Source: Campylobacteraceae bacterium (lineage in GTDB: Bacteria; Campylobacterota; Campylobacteria; Campylobacterales; Sulfurospirillaceae). Taken from it: a DNA stretch of 64,000 nt. The notes under the pieces were generated by a model, which saw nothing but the letters and a program-made list of their open reading frames with translations, searched no databases and was not told the origin of the DNA. The DNA lies in contig JALUBH010000007.1 of assembly GCA_027050775.1 (NCBI GenBank), positions 54,535 through 118,534 on the forward strand, written 5' to 3'. Position numbers and translations under genes: made by a program. Positions 34,030-46,554 of this stretch are shown in pieces. Position 1 is the stretch's first letter; the number at the start of each line of letters is the position of its first letter.

Positions 34030-36695
34030 GCATCATCTCCTTGAGTTAAATTCTCTGTTTTATATATTTTAACATATTCCTCTTTTGCCATTAGAGCATC
34101 CTCATCCAAATAATAGATATCTTTATCCTCATCAATCTCTTCAAAATCTTTACAATTACTAAAAAGCTCCTTGGTTTTAACAGGTTTGCTTTTTATAAAA
34201 CCGTTATCATTAAAAACTATATTTATCTTTTTCCAATCATCATAAAAATACTCTTGAAGCAGAGGAATTATCTTGTTTTTAAATAAATCATACAACTCTT
34301 CAAAACTCTTACAATCTATAAAATAGGCATGTCCGATGGTGTGATCTCTATCATACAAAAACTCTATTCTCTCATTTATAGTTTTTAATAACTTCTGAAG
34401 ATTTATCCCCTCTATATCTGTTTTTAAATCACTATATTTTGGCATCATCTCTTCAAAAACAAATCTTCTTCTAAGTGCAGTATCTAAAACAGCAATACTT
34501 CTGTCTGCTGTGTTCATCGTTCCGATAATTGAGAGATTTTCTGGCACGCTAAATGGTTCTTTGCTGTATGGCAACTGAAGCTCCATGCCTCTTTTAGATA
34601 CTTCAATCAATGTAATAAGTTCGCCAAAAATCTTAGATATATTTCCCCTGTTAATCTCATCTATAAAAATTGCATAATTATTTTTTGGGTCTTTTTCTGC
34701 TTTTTCACAAATATCTTTAAAGATACCATTTTCTACTTCATAATGGACATCGCCATTATCATTAATTTTTGCTTTTAGACCTTCTACAAAATCTTCATAT
34801 CCATAACTTTGATGAAAAGTTATTGTTGTATATTTGCCATCTTCATATTGTTTTTGAAGCTGCTGTAATTTGTATGTTTTTCCTGTTCCTGGAGGTCCGT
34901 AGAGGATTTTGTTTATTGAATTTATTGGTGGATATGGATCAATAATTTCAGATTCATGAAAATTAATATATTGAAATAATGCACGCGACGGTCTACCATT
35001 CCCAATTGCATATTGTACATTGTGTAAATCATTGCCTCCCCACATACGATTTTTTATATTTTTTAAATAATTAATATCATCTATGCTCAATAATGAATCA
35101 TTTGGTTTTTGTAGCATTATTGGTATATTAATATCTAAATCTTTAATCATATATTGAATTTGATTATTATCAAGAATAGGCCCTTGACTACTCGGCGTAT
35201 TCATAAGATATTTTTCAAATTCTTTTAAATATTTAGGTTGTTGAGCATCTATTGGTTTAGTAGGTTTTGGTATTTCTATTTTTTGAGCAACAATCTCATA
35301 AAAACTTTTATTCGGAAATTTTAATTTTAAATCATGAAGTATTCTAAAATATCCTTCATATTTCAATTGATCAAGATTTTCCTCTTTGTACCAATCTAAA
35401 TGTTCTGCGATAAATGCTTTCGTAGAGCTATCAATTGATATATACTTGTCTGAATCAAGCCAAAACAAGCCAAAAGATAAATTATTTCTCACTTTTCCTA
35501 TTTCCAAACATCTATTAAATGTTTGGGCTGTTATTTTATCACTCAGAATTTCAGCAAATAATTTCCATAGTAATTCTATATCACCTGCTTTTCTTTCTTT
35601 TTCATATCGAAAAAACCATGCAGATAAACTTAACATCCAAGGAATATGTGGATCAAAAGTTGGTATTTTTGATTTTAGTTCCCAATTATCTTTTAAATAC
35701 TTTAAAAGGTTAGCTCTCTTTTTAGGAGTTATGCGACGATTGAAATTAGCATAAAAAGTAAAAGGATCGATATCTCGTAATTCTATCCCTTCTCCATTTT
35801 TGCTAATATCTTTTATAGAAATAGTATTTAAGTCTTTATCTTGCATATCTTTTATAATATCTATTAATGCCAATCTATCTTGCTTATAGTTTAACAATTG
35901 CAATGCTATCTCTTGATACAAGTCTAATGCCGCATTTTCTTTGTTTGAATCTATAGATTGAAAATTATCATCTTGAAATATTTTACCAAGGATGATATCA
36001 GCATAATTTGAAGTTAATTGTTCAATAAAATGATCCAGTTCATTTTGTTTCAAAGCTGTTTTTACAATGTATTTGGATGGTAAAATATAATCACTCTTGT
36101 CAAATTTAAAATATCTGTTTTTTGTGCCATCGCTAGTAAAATCACTATCTTCATATTCTCTAATAACCTTAATTATATCATCAGCACTTATCTGCCCTAA
36201 TACATCTTCAACATATTGCATTGATTTCTCCTCGTCTTTTTTTAACTTTTCTGTATATTGTGGCAATACCTCTAAAAATTTAATCATTGTATTAACATGC
36301 CAATTAATATATTCGTTCCATTTAGTTTCATCGTCTAAATGATCAACTTCAAATTTTGAAAGTATTCTCCATCTAGTTCCTTTTTGAGATTCTTCTTTTG
36401 GTTGCCAAATAAGTTTGATATTATCATCTTCAAGCTGATTGGAAATTTCATCTTTAAATTCTAATAATTGTTGAAATCCTGTTCTAAAATAATCAGATTT
36501 TTTTTCACATAATAATTCAACTACAAGACAGCTCTCTTTTTGTCTAACTACAAAACTATATTGAAATGTTTTAATTGTAAGATGTTCAGTATAGTTATGT
36601 TTTAATTTATGCTTAAAAATTTTTTGCTTTGGAAATAAGCCCTTCTTGCTTTCATTTTCATCTATTAATCTTTTAAAATATTTTTTGTAGTCCAT
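34026..36695 (-). CDS. mcrB: McrB-like AAA+ GTPase with long N-terminal region
   Basis: The C-terminal part has Walker A GPPGTGKT near residue 600, Walker B YAIFIDEINRGN, and the McrB motif MNTADRS followed by ALRRRF. This is the GTP-hydrolysing translocase of McrBC. The about 590 residues upstream are unusually long. Residues 20-110 (KLKHNYTEHLTIKTFQYSF..., KGTRWRIL) resemble DUF4268-type domains found with restriction enzymes; the rest is unassigned. The N-terminus is expected to set DNA target specificity. It is the first gene of the leftward operon. Confidence 0.88.
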   Translation of the reverse strand: MDYKKYFKRLIDENESKKGLFPKQKIFKHKLKHNYTEHLTIKTFQYSFVVRQKESCLVVELLCEKKSDYFRTGFQQLLEFKDEISNQLEDDNIKLIWQPKEESQKGTRWRILSKFEVDHLDDETKWNEYINWHVNTMIKFLEVLPQYTEKLKKDEEKSMQYVEDVLGQISADDIIKVIREYEDSDFTSDGTKNRYFKFDKSDYILPSKYIVKTALKQNELDHFIEQLTSNYADIILGKIFQDDNFQSIDSNKENAALDLYQEIALQLLNYKQDRLALIDIIKDMQDKDLNTISIKDISKNGEGIELRDIDPFTFYANFNRRITPKKRANLLKYLKDNWELKSKIPTFDPHIPWMLSLSAWFFRYEKERKAGDIELLWKLFAEILSDKITAQTFNRCLEIGKVRNNLSFGLFWLDSDKYISIDSSTKAFIAEHLDWYKEENLDQLKYEGYFRILHDLKLKFPNKSFYEIVAQKIEIPKPTKPIDAQQPKYLKEFEKYLMNTPSSQGPILDNNQIQYMIKDLDINIPIMLQKPNDSLLSIDDINYLKNIKNRMWGGNDLHNVQYAIGNGRPSRALFQYINFHESEIIDPYPPINSINKILYGPPGTGKTYKLQQLQKQYEDGKYTTITFHQSYGYEDFVEGLKAKINDNGDVHYEVENGIFKDICEKAEKDPKNNYAIFIDEINRGNISKIFGELITLIEVSKRGMELQLPYSKEPFSVPENLSIIGTMNTADRSIAVLDTALRRRFVFEEMMPKYSDLKTDIEGINLQKLLKTINERIEFLYDRDHTIGHAYFIDCKSFEELYDLFKNKIIPLLQEYFYDDWKKINIVFNDNGFIKSKPVKTKELFSNCKDFEEIDEDKDIYYLDEDALMAKEEYVKIYKTENLTQGDDA

Positions 36696-37032
36696 TAAGA
36701 ATTCTCTCTTTTACTTAATATTTATAAATTTTTAACAATGGCGTTTATCTTACTTAACAACAATAGCCACTCTTTTATAAATATTTTTATCAAATAACCT
36801 CATAACTTTTCATCTTATAAAATTTTTAAAAAATCTATCATCGACCATTTCTCTTTGTAAAGAATAACATACTATAATTTTACCATTTTATTTTAAAATA
36901 TTTTTAATATTTTAAAATGCTTGCTACGCTTCTTTAAAAGCTAAGTGTATAATAATTGCAATTGATCATAATCTTTAATTTCAAATCAATAGGAAAAACC
37001 ACTATACATACCAATTTTTAAAAAGTAAATTA
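36696..37032. other. Gene-free AT-rich stretch upstream of mcrB
   Basis: These 337 bases are very AT-rich and hold no convincing gene. The promoter of mcrB must lie here. A perfect 13-bp inverted repeat of A and T only (36890-36902 and 36906-36918, centre TTT) is the single striking structure. Confidence 0.5.
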
Positions 37033-37437
37033 TCATAAAGCATCTTTTGTTTTTCTATCTAACTGAGATGGTGTCATTGAAGCTTTTCTGCCACTCTTTT
37101 TATAATAAAATCCAGAAATTGCTTTACCCGTTTTAAAAAATATTTCCAAAGCTAGAGAACCATTGATATAGTATCCATGAGCAACACCATCCAACTCTCC
37201 ATCTCTATAATTCATTACGCAGTGTACATTTCCATTTTTGTAAAATACAATGCCTCTGCCATGAATTTTCCCATTAAACGCTTCTCCTCGGAGCATTAAG
37301 GCCCCTCTATTATCATATTTTTCAAATACTACAACACCGTTGTTGTTTGAAATTTCTACAACTTTGTTTTTCCTATCACTATTATAAAAATGATCAAATT
37401 TTGATTTTATTTCAAATATATTGCTATAGGCACTCAT
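37033..37437 (-). CDS. MORN-repeat protein
   Basis: The 134-residue product has about four MORN-like units, for example GRGIVFYKNGNVHCVMNYRDGELDGVAHGYYINGS. Such toast-rack repeats occur in the YwqK family, some of which act as antitoxins of nuclease toxins. No partner is adjacent, so no role is assigned. It has a good ribosome site (aggaggttctt) and stands alone between mcrB and an Xre gene. Confidence 0.75.
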   Translation of the reverse strand: MSAYSNIFEIKSKFDHFYNSDRKNKVVEISNNNGVVVFEKYDNRGALMLRGEAFNGKIHGRGIVFYKNGNVHCVMNYRDGELDGVAHGYYINGSLALEIFFKTGKAISGFYYKKSGRKASMTPSQLDRKTKDAL

Positions 37438-37553
37438 AAGAACCTCCTTCTATTCATATTTTATTTTTCAAATATTTTCATCATTGTAATATATGTATTT
37501 TACTAAGTTTGGTTGTTCACTCTATTAGCTAGCCAGTCGATTGCTAGCTCAAT

Positions 37554-37826
37554 CTAGGAAAAGGTAATCTTTATTTGTTTATTAAAAGATTTGGCAATGC
37601 GCTCAATCATATCTATGCCAACATTGACGCTTCCATTTTCAATTCGGCTAATAACTGCTTGGGTAGTGCCGATTTTTTTTGCTAATTCTGATTGTGAAAG
37701 GTTATAACTATTTCTTAGTTTTATAAGTTGCTTAACAATAATATATCTTAATTCTAATTTTTCCCATTCTTGCTTAAATTCAGGGTTTTTTAGCTCTTCG
37801 TTTAACAGCTTGTTGAAATCATCCAT
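37554..37826 (-). CDS. Xre-family antitoxin-like protein without a visible toxin
   Basis: A 90-residue protein with an N-terminal helical part and an HTH_3 domain (LSQSELAKKIGTTQAVISRIENGSVNVGIDMIERIA). This is the HigA/HipB-like antitoxin layout found with RelE-type toxins. No toxin ORF fits on either side, so it is an orphan regulator or a remnant of a TA pair. Confidence 0.8.
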   Translation of the reverse strand: MDDFNKLLNEELKNPEFKQEWEKLELRYIIVKQLIKLRNSYNLSQSELAKKIGTTQAVISRIENGSVNVGIDMIERIAKSFNKQIKITFS

Positions 37827-37882
37827 TTTTTACTTCTTTCATACTTTTTTTGCTAAATTGATTTTCCATTTCATAGTGTAAT

Positions 37883-37900
37883 TATACCTTATAAGATATA
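37883..37900. promoter_or_regulatory. Candidate operator of the Xre gene
   Basis: TATAcCTTATAAGaTATA is palindromic at 16 of 18 positions and lies about 57 bp upstream of the Xre start. Xre antitoxins usually bind such dyads in their own promoters. Confidence 0.4.
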
Positions 37901-37916
37901 AAAAGTAAATGATTTT

Positions 37917-39710
37917 TTAGAATACATTATTAACAAAATCTTTACTCCTATCTTTCAATAATACAAAATCTTCCTCACTATAAGCATATACAACAATATT
38001 TAAATCTATCTTTGATTGTGAAAATACTTGCTTTATCAAATGAAAAACTTTCAGTTTATCCAATTTTCCTACGCCACACCCTAAAAGCGGTATTACTATT
38101 TTTGGGTTTGATATATTATCTTTTAAGGACATATCTTCGACTATTTGCATTATGTTATACAGAGCTTTTTCAATATGTTTATAAGTTGGATACATATCTT
38201 GTTTTTTATCGCTGTAGTTCATCACGGCAACATGCAAAGAGTATCTAAAATTTTTCGCATCCCCACTATCAGAAATGATAACATCTCCCCTGACAACTGT
38301 TTTATTTGCAATCAGCCCATAAAGATAATTTTGGAATTTTTCTCCTCCACAATGTTGTCTAAAAGCATGAGATACACCACTACCGAGTATTAGTCTCGTA
38401 TTAGCTGCGTTCACGATAAAATCAGCATCTTCTAGTGTAAGATTTCCTTTCTTAACCATAAAGGAAATATCACTATTTTCTTTAGGCTTTTCAAATGCTG
38501 TTCTTCCTGCATTTGACCATGCTTCCAATTCAGGGTGTTTTGCATCATCGCGGAATGGATATGCAACTTGTTGGTTTAACAACAATCTCCTGATCAGATA
38601 TACACATATACTCAAATCATATACATCATCAGTCTCATTATATTCACTATCATTTCTATTTATATCAAGCCTGCATAGTTTGTATTTACTGTCTTTGAAA
38701 AAAATTGCTCCGCTTTCTTTAAAATAGGCAATATATGTTACATTGCCCGTCCAACTTCTGCTAAAATAGAGTTTATCGTTAGTAAATTTTATATTCCACT
38801 TATCTTCCATTTGCTTAGCCGTAAAACCATCTTGTATTTTTTCATATTGTTGTTTTGAAAAAAGAATTTGTTGTGAAGATATATCCATCGTTGCGTAAGA
38901 ATAGAGAAACTGAAAATCTTTGTTAAAAACTTCTTGTTTTTCACTTTTTTGAGATTGATAAAATTGTTTGATGATAGCCACAAACTCTTTGGGCAGCAGC
39001 TCATAAGCTTTACGATGAAGTCGTGTAGGTATCTTTTTATAGTAAGCTTCTGCAATCCCTCCTGCTATGCAAGCTTGAGTATCTGCATCGCCTTTTAGCA
39101 AAATAGCATTTTTAATCGCGCTTTCAAAATCGGTCGAATCCAAAAAAGCGATGATGGCTTCTGGCACACTGCCTTGACAAGTAACATCAAAAGTATAGCC
39201 CTGTGCACACTCTTTGAGAGTTCGACTCAAATCATAATCAAATCTTTTTTCAATTTCATATCTAATCTGCTCTTTAGTATGACCTTTTCTCGCCAAAAAT
39301 ATTGATAATGCGACAGCTTGAGCACCTTTTATGCCCTCTATATGGTTATGAGTGATTTGCGCACTCTGCTTTGCCTTTTCTAGCACATCATCAACCGTAT
39401 CATAGTAAAATCCGACAGATGACACCCTCATGGCACTACCGTTTCCATAACTAAGATAGGGCCTATATAAATCAGAGTAAATCCAATCATAAAATCTACC
39501 GCCATAGCCTCTGTTTTCATAGTGCATGGCATAGTTTTTGACAGTCCTTGCAAAATCAAAATCATGCATTATGGCATCTGCTATAGCAATCGTTAAGACC
39601 GTATCATCGGTAAAATCAACACCTTCTGCCATCAAATTAAAAGAGTCAGTTTTTACTGAAGAAAATTCATAAATCGAACCGCAAATATCACCTATTATCG
39701 CACCAAGCAT
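37917..39710 (-). CDS. ADP-ribosylglycohydrolase / unknown / macro-domain fusion
   Basis: The 597-residue protein has three parts. Residues 1-250 are a DraG-type ADP-ribosylglycohydrolase with both metal motifs, TDDT (34-37) and GDADT (207-211). Residues about 415-597 are a macro domain with VNAANT (433-438), GSGVS (443-447) and LLGCGVGKLD. The middle (about 260-410) is unassigned and contains RSWTG (318-322). Two different ADP-ribose-removing folds in one chain suggest reversal of ADP-ribosylation on protein, nucleic acid or a nucleotide signal. It follows a WYL regulator gene by 63 bp and shares a promoter motif with it. Confidence 0.85.
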   Translation of the reverse strand: MLGAIIGDICGSIYEFSSVKTDSFNLMAEGVDFTDDTVLTIAIADAIMHDFDFARTVKNYAMHYENRGYGGRFYDWIYSDLYRPYLSYGNGSAMRVSSVGFYYDTVDDVLEKAKQSAQITHNHIEGIKGAQAVALSIFLARKGHTKEQIRYEIEKRFDYDLSRTLKECAQGYTFDVTCQGSVPEAIIAFLDSTDFESAIKNAILLKGDADTQACIAGGIAEAYYKKIPTRLHRKAYELLPKEFVAIIKQFYQSQKSEKQEVFNKDFQFLYSYATMDISSQQILFSKQQYEKIQDGFTAKQMEDKWNIKFTNDKLYFSRSWTGNVTYIAYFKESGAIFFKDSKYKLCRLDINRNDSEYNETDDVYDLSICVYLIRRLLLNQQVAYPFRDDAKHPELEAWSNAGRTAFEKPKENSDISFMVKKGNLTLEDADFIVNAANTRLILGSGVSHAFRQHCGGEKFQNYLYGLIANKTVVRGDVIISDSGDAKNFRYSLHVAVMNYSDKKQDMYPTYKHIEKALYNIMQIVEDMSLKDNISNPKIVIPLLGCGVGKLDKLKVFHLIKQVFSQSKIDLNIVVYAYSEEDFVLLKDRSKDFVNNVF

Positions 39711-39761
39711 CTTACAGTACCTCCTGATTTTTACTTTTGCTTAATCATAGCATATATGTTT

Positions 39762-39771
39762 TACCAAACTA
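39762..39771 (-). promoter_or_regulatory. Shared motif in the ARH-macro promoter
   Basis: TTACCAAACT (plus strand) occurs here and identically at 40724-40733 upstream of the WYL gene. On the coding strand the copy here lies between a TTGACT -35-like box and a TATGCT -10-like box with 17-bp spacing, an ideal repressor position. Confidence 0.5.
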
Positions 39772-39773
39772 AG

Positions 39774-40694
39774 TCAAGCAAAAGTTTTCAGATAAGCTTC
39801 TATATTTGTTTTTATCATCTCTCTTAACTCTTTTGGCTCAATAACTCCTATGTGAGGCATAAATCTTTGAATAGTTGGCATTATCTCCATAAGGTCGGTG
39901 ACTGTTAGCTCTATATCGCATGAGTTATTACCATATCGTTTGATAACTCTTTGGGTTTTTGAGATAGGTTTTCTCGTAAAGTATTTTGAAACATCTTTAT
40001 CTAAAAATAGTTGTATTTGGATAGGGGGAAGTTCGGGCTTATAGTAAGCGTTTATAGCATTATCTAGCTTTTTTATAATCGCTGTATCAAACTCATAAGT
40101 CTCATTTAATTCTTTGATATTTGTGATTGAGTTTAAGTGATATTTTCTTATATCTTTGTAGTTTGTATCATAACAGACAAGATACCAAAATCCATCGAGA
40201 TTTTTGATTTGTAGAGGGTATAGTTTTCTAAGTTTATTTCTATATATACACTCGATTACTCTTTTATTGTCTATGGAGTGATGTATCCTGATAATCTCCT
40301 TTTTAAATTTATCTATCTTTTCGATATCGCTCATCTTGTAGATACTGTGAGAGAGTGCGTCTTCGTAGTTTTTAAATAAAACTTCCACTTTTTCATACAA
40401 ATCTTTATCGCTGTATTTATCCTTGCTTTTGTTTTTCAGTATGGCTATGATAGCAAGTTCATCTGCATCTAACAATGTTTTTACTAAAAAATTACTTTTA
40501 GCTGTGTAGCATTTGCTAGAATAATCATAACAGATAGTACCGTCATCAAACAGTGGCAAGATATACTCTTTAAAGTCCGTTTGGATTATCTTTTGTGATA
40601 CTTTTAGCTCTTTTGCCAAACTTGGGGTCTTTACATGTAAGCCTTTAGACAAAAGAGTGATGATGTGAGATAGTCTTTTTATTCTGTTTTTCAT
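39774..40694 (-). CDS. WYL-domain transcriptional regulator
   Basis: The 306-residue protein has an N-terminal winged-HTH (KRLSHIITLLSKGLHVKTPSLAKELKVSQKIIQTDF) and a WYL domain with LKNLDGFWYLVCYD-type sequence (about residues 150-220), then a WCX-like C-terminus. WYL regulators respond to nucleotide-type ligands and often control defence loci. Its gene precedes the ARH-macro gene on the same strand. The start is ATG at 40694. Confidence 0.9.
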   Translation of the reverse strand: MKNRIKRLSHIITLLSKGLHVKTPSLAKELKVSQKIIQTDFKEYILPLFDDGTICYDYSSKCYTAKSNFLVKTLLDADELAIIAILKNKSKDKYSDKDLYEKVEVLFKNYEDALSHSIYKMSDIEKIDKFKKEIIRIHHSIDNKRVIECIYRNKLRKLYPLQIKNLDGFWYLVCYDTNYKDIRKYHLNSITNIKELNETYEFDTAIIKKLDNAINAYYKPELPPIQIQLFLDKDVSKYFTRKPISKTQRVIKRYGNNSCDIELTVTDLMEIMPTIQRFMPHIGVIEPKELREMIKTNIEAYLKTFA

Positions 40695-40723
40695 GGTTAA
40701 AGTCTATCTAAAAAGCAGTTAAA

Positions 40724-40738
40724 TTACCAAACTTGGTA
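40724..40738. promoter_or_regulatory. Candidate WYL operator
   Basis: TACCAAacTTGGTA (40725-40738) is a perfect 6-bp inverted repeat 30 bp upstream of the WYL start. The 10-mer at 40724-40733 is repeated at 39762-39771 in front of the ARH-macro gene. Confidence 0.55.
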
Positions 40739-40770
40739 GTTTGAGTGTGTTATGATTTTTAAAAATTATC

Positions 40771-41262
40771 TTGGTTCTGTTTTTAACTATTTCTCTTTTT
40801 GGAAGCTATAAAGATTGGGAGACTATTAGTTTTAATAGAAATCATATAAAATTATATGTTCTGTTTGGTGAAAATACCCCCGGAGATCAGTTTGGCTTTA
40901 TCAAAAAGAATGGAATATGCAAGATTACATTTATGTGGTTATCACTTTTTACTTTTGATAAAAAAATCAAAAAATTTGATGGCAAAATTGTAAACATAGA
41001 CTTTTCGGCTGATGGCAAAATAAAATTTACTCTACCGGTTTCTATATCAATAAAGGAACACAAAGACATATTTTCAATAATATCATACAATTTCATTATG
41101 GGTGAAAAGTTCATAAAACTTTTAAAAAACAGTGAAATACTAAAAGTACAAATTGATCCAAATCAAAAAATTGCAAAATACTTTTATGGGGATATTGCCA
41201 AGTTTAATCTCGATGGTTTTTCAAAAGTGTATAAAAGTGCCAGTAAAAGTTGCACACAATAG
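40771..41262 (+). CDS. Exported hypothetical protein, possible start-region frameshift
   Basis: The 163-residue frame begins at a TTG and opens with a hydrophobic segment (LVLFLTISLFGS) like a signal peptide, followed by a soluble beta-rich domain with no recognised family. An ATG at 40752 lies 19 bases upstream in another frame, across a T5A5 run. Removing one T would give MILKIILVLFLTISLFGS, a much better signal peptide. So the gene may be frameshifted, slippage-controlled, or simply start at TTG. Function is unknown. Confidence 0.55.
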   Translation: MVLFLTISLFGSYKDWETISFNRNHIKLYVLFGENTPGDQFGFIKKNGICKITFMWLSLFTFDKKIKKFDGKIVNIDFSADGKIKFTLPVSISIKEHKDIFSIISYNFIMGEKFIKLLKNSEILKVQIDPNQKIAKYFYGDIAKFNLDGFSKVYKSASKSCTQ

Positions 41263-41388
41263 TAATTTTACATACTTATTTTTTTATTTAGAGTGCTTGA
41301 ATAAACCAAGTAAAAGTAGCTTGAAAGGTTAAAACATCGTTTATATTTTTTATGCTAACTTCTATCAGATAATTTTGCAGCCCACACC

Positions 41389-41763
41389 TTAAGTATCTTC
41401 ACCGAACCATTGGTTTAAAGTCTCTTTTGCTCTTTGTGCATGCTCTTTTTTTATGTAGGCTCCAACTGTTGCAACCGCAGCTATAAGCACGCCCAAATCA
41501 TCAGAGTACCCTACAAAAGGAGTGATATCAGGTATCGCATCAATAGGAGAAATAAAATAACCTAATGCACCAATTATGACTGTTTTTGCCCAAGCAGGCG
41601 TATCTTTGTCTTGCAAAGCATAATAGAGTTTCAATGCCGGTTCTAGTACATTTTTTCCGGCAATCTTTGCATATTTTTTTACTTTATCCCAAAAGCTTTC
41701 ATCTGAATATACTTTTTCAAATTTGGTTTCCTCATTGTCATTTTTTTTAACTTCATTTGCCAT
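41389..41763 (-). CDS. YkvA-type DUF1232 membrane protein
   Basis: This 124-residue protein contains the DUF1232 core (TPAWAKTVIIGALGYFISPIDAIPDITPFVGYSDDLGVL), with two membrane-associated helices. The N-terminus is charged. The function of the family is unknown. It lies 51 bp downstream of recJ on the same strand. Confidence 0.85.
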   Translation of the reverse strand: MANEVKKNDNEETKFEKVYSDESFWDKVKKYAKIAGKNVLEPALKLYYALQDKDTPAWAKTVIIGALGYFISPIDAIPDITPFVGYSDDLGVLIAAVATVGAYIKKEHAQRAKETLNQWFGEDT

Positions 41764-41814
41764 ATCATATTCTAAAAAAATAAGAAAATATATACAATCT
41801 TATAGCAATCAAAA

Positions 41815-45025
<3,211 letters not shown>

Positions 45026-45121
45026 TTATGCCTTAAACTATTAATTAACCGTGATTATATCCGAATTTACATAATATCTTGATTATGATAAAATAAGTAG
45101 TAACTTTTAAAAGGAAAATAA

Positions 45122-46549
45122 ATGTATAGATTTTTATTTTTAATGTCACTCTCTTTTTGCTTTATATTTGGGGCGATTCAACCTCTACATGTAGAGCTAA
45201 ATACATATAGAAATATCTCGTTTCTAACCAAAAAGTACCAATTAAACAGTAGCGCCGATATCTCCTTTTATCTCCCTGCTCAAAGCAATCTTGAAAATAT
45301 AAACATTCAAACAATAAATTGCAAAAAAGATAGTCTAACTCTCTTTTCTGCACAATCTTATAAAAGCAAAACACAAAAGGGACTTGAGCTGAAAATCACT
45401 GCTTTAAATAATAAAATAACCAATCTGCAGATGCAAAACAATCTACTCAAAACCCTCTCTTTAAAAGAAAAATCTTTGCAAAAAGCACAAGATACACTAA
45501 AATTCTTCAGTAAAAATTATAAAAAAAATCTACAACACATATCCAACTTGACTAATGAGCTAAAAAAAGCACAAAGAGAGCTAAAGAATATACAAAGCCA
45601 AACAACAAAAAAATACAAAAGATTGAAAGCTCACTTTACATGTAGAGACAAAGGGAAAGTCACTATCACTTACCCTCAATACAACTTCAAAGTTAGTAGT
45701 TTTTATGAGATAAAAGCTCACACCAAGCAGAAAAATTTAGATTTTGTGAAAAAGATAAAAATTATACAAAAAAGTGGTGAAAATTACAAAAATATAGATA
45801 TAATCTCTCACTCCAACAGCTACAACCAAAGAGTTCAGCCATCCCCTTTTTATCCAAAGTATCTTAATATTTACAAATCCAAAAGAGTTCTTTACACAAA
45901 ATCTACAAATGCACTTTCGAGCGATAAAGCCATGCTTGAACCCATCGCGAGAATGGAATACAGACAAAACTTGACCACATCTGCTTTTATCATAAAAGGT
46001 ATAAATTTACCCAACAACCAAGAGAAAATAATCACACTCGAAAACAAAAGATATAATATCTCGCTTCAAGATGACATAGATGGATACTCCTCAAACCTAG
46101 CATATCTAAGAGCAAGTTTCAGAAGTGATAAATACTACCTAAATTCTAGGGCTTATATCTATCTTAATAACAATCAGATAGGTTCAATAAATCTAAAACG
46201 CATCAAAAAAGATGAAAAAGTGAATATATATTTTGGTGAAAATCAAAATATAAAAGTCAAAAAAACACTACTAAAAAGATACAATGAGAGCGAATTTTTT
46301 GGCAATAAGCAGATAAATACCCAAGTTTGGCAGTACAAAATAACAAATCAAAACCGTACAATCCAAAAGATAAATCTTATGGAGAGGATTCCTATTTCTC
46401 AGAATGAAGATATAAAAGTAATTCCTCTTTTTGATACAAAAAAAGCTAAAATAAGCAAAAAAGGCAAAGTAGTTTGGAGTTTTAACCTAGCCCCAAACGA
46501 GACAAAAACTATAAAATTCGGATATAGAACAACTAAACCAAAGGAATAA
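45122..46549 (+). CDS. Exported DUF4139-domain protein with coiled coil
   Basis: The 475-residue protein has a signal peptide (MYRFLFLMSLSFCFIFGAIQ) and a central coiled coil (about residues 85-170, rich in Lys, Leu and Gln). The C-terminal beta-rich DUF4139-like region ends with WSFNLAPNETKTIKFGYRTTKP, the conserved end of mucoidy-inhibitor-type proteins. The N-terminal DUF4140-like strand is recognisable as well. Function is unknown; location is probably periplasmic or outer membrane. Confidence 0.78.
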   Translation: MYRFLFLMSLSFCFIFGAIQPLHVELNTYRNISFLTKKYQLNSSADISFYLPAQSNLENINIQTINCKKDSLTLFSAQSYKSKTQKGLELKITALNNKITNLQMQNNLLKTLSLKEKSLQKAQDTLKFFSKNYKKNLQHISNLTNELKKAQRELKNIQSQTTKKYKRLKAHFTCRDKGKVTITYPQYNFKVSSFYEIKAHTKQKNLDFVKKIKIIQKSGENYKNIDIISHSNSYNQRVQPSPFYPKYLNIYKSKRVLYTKSTNALSSDKAMLEPIARMEYRQNLTTSAFIIKGINLPNNQEKIITLENKRYNISLQDDIDGYSSNLAYLRASFRSDKYYLNSRAYIYLNNNQIGSINLKRIKKDEKVNIYFGENQNIKVKKTLLKRYNESEFFGNKQINTQVWQYKITNQNRTIQKINLMERIPISQNEDIKVIPLFDTKKAKISKKGKVVWSFNLAPNETKTIKFGYRTTKPKE

Positions 46550-46554
46550 AAAGA

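Noticed and set aside
36890..36918. 13-bp inverted repeat as an origin or terminator
   Set aside because: It is made only of A and T in an AT-rich tract; noted in the gene-free stretch but too weak to claim a role.
37554..37826. Complete HigBA-type toxin-antitoxin system
   Set aside because: Only the Xre antitoxin is present; the flanking gaps are too small for a toxin gene.
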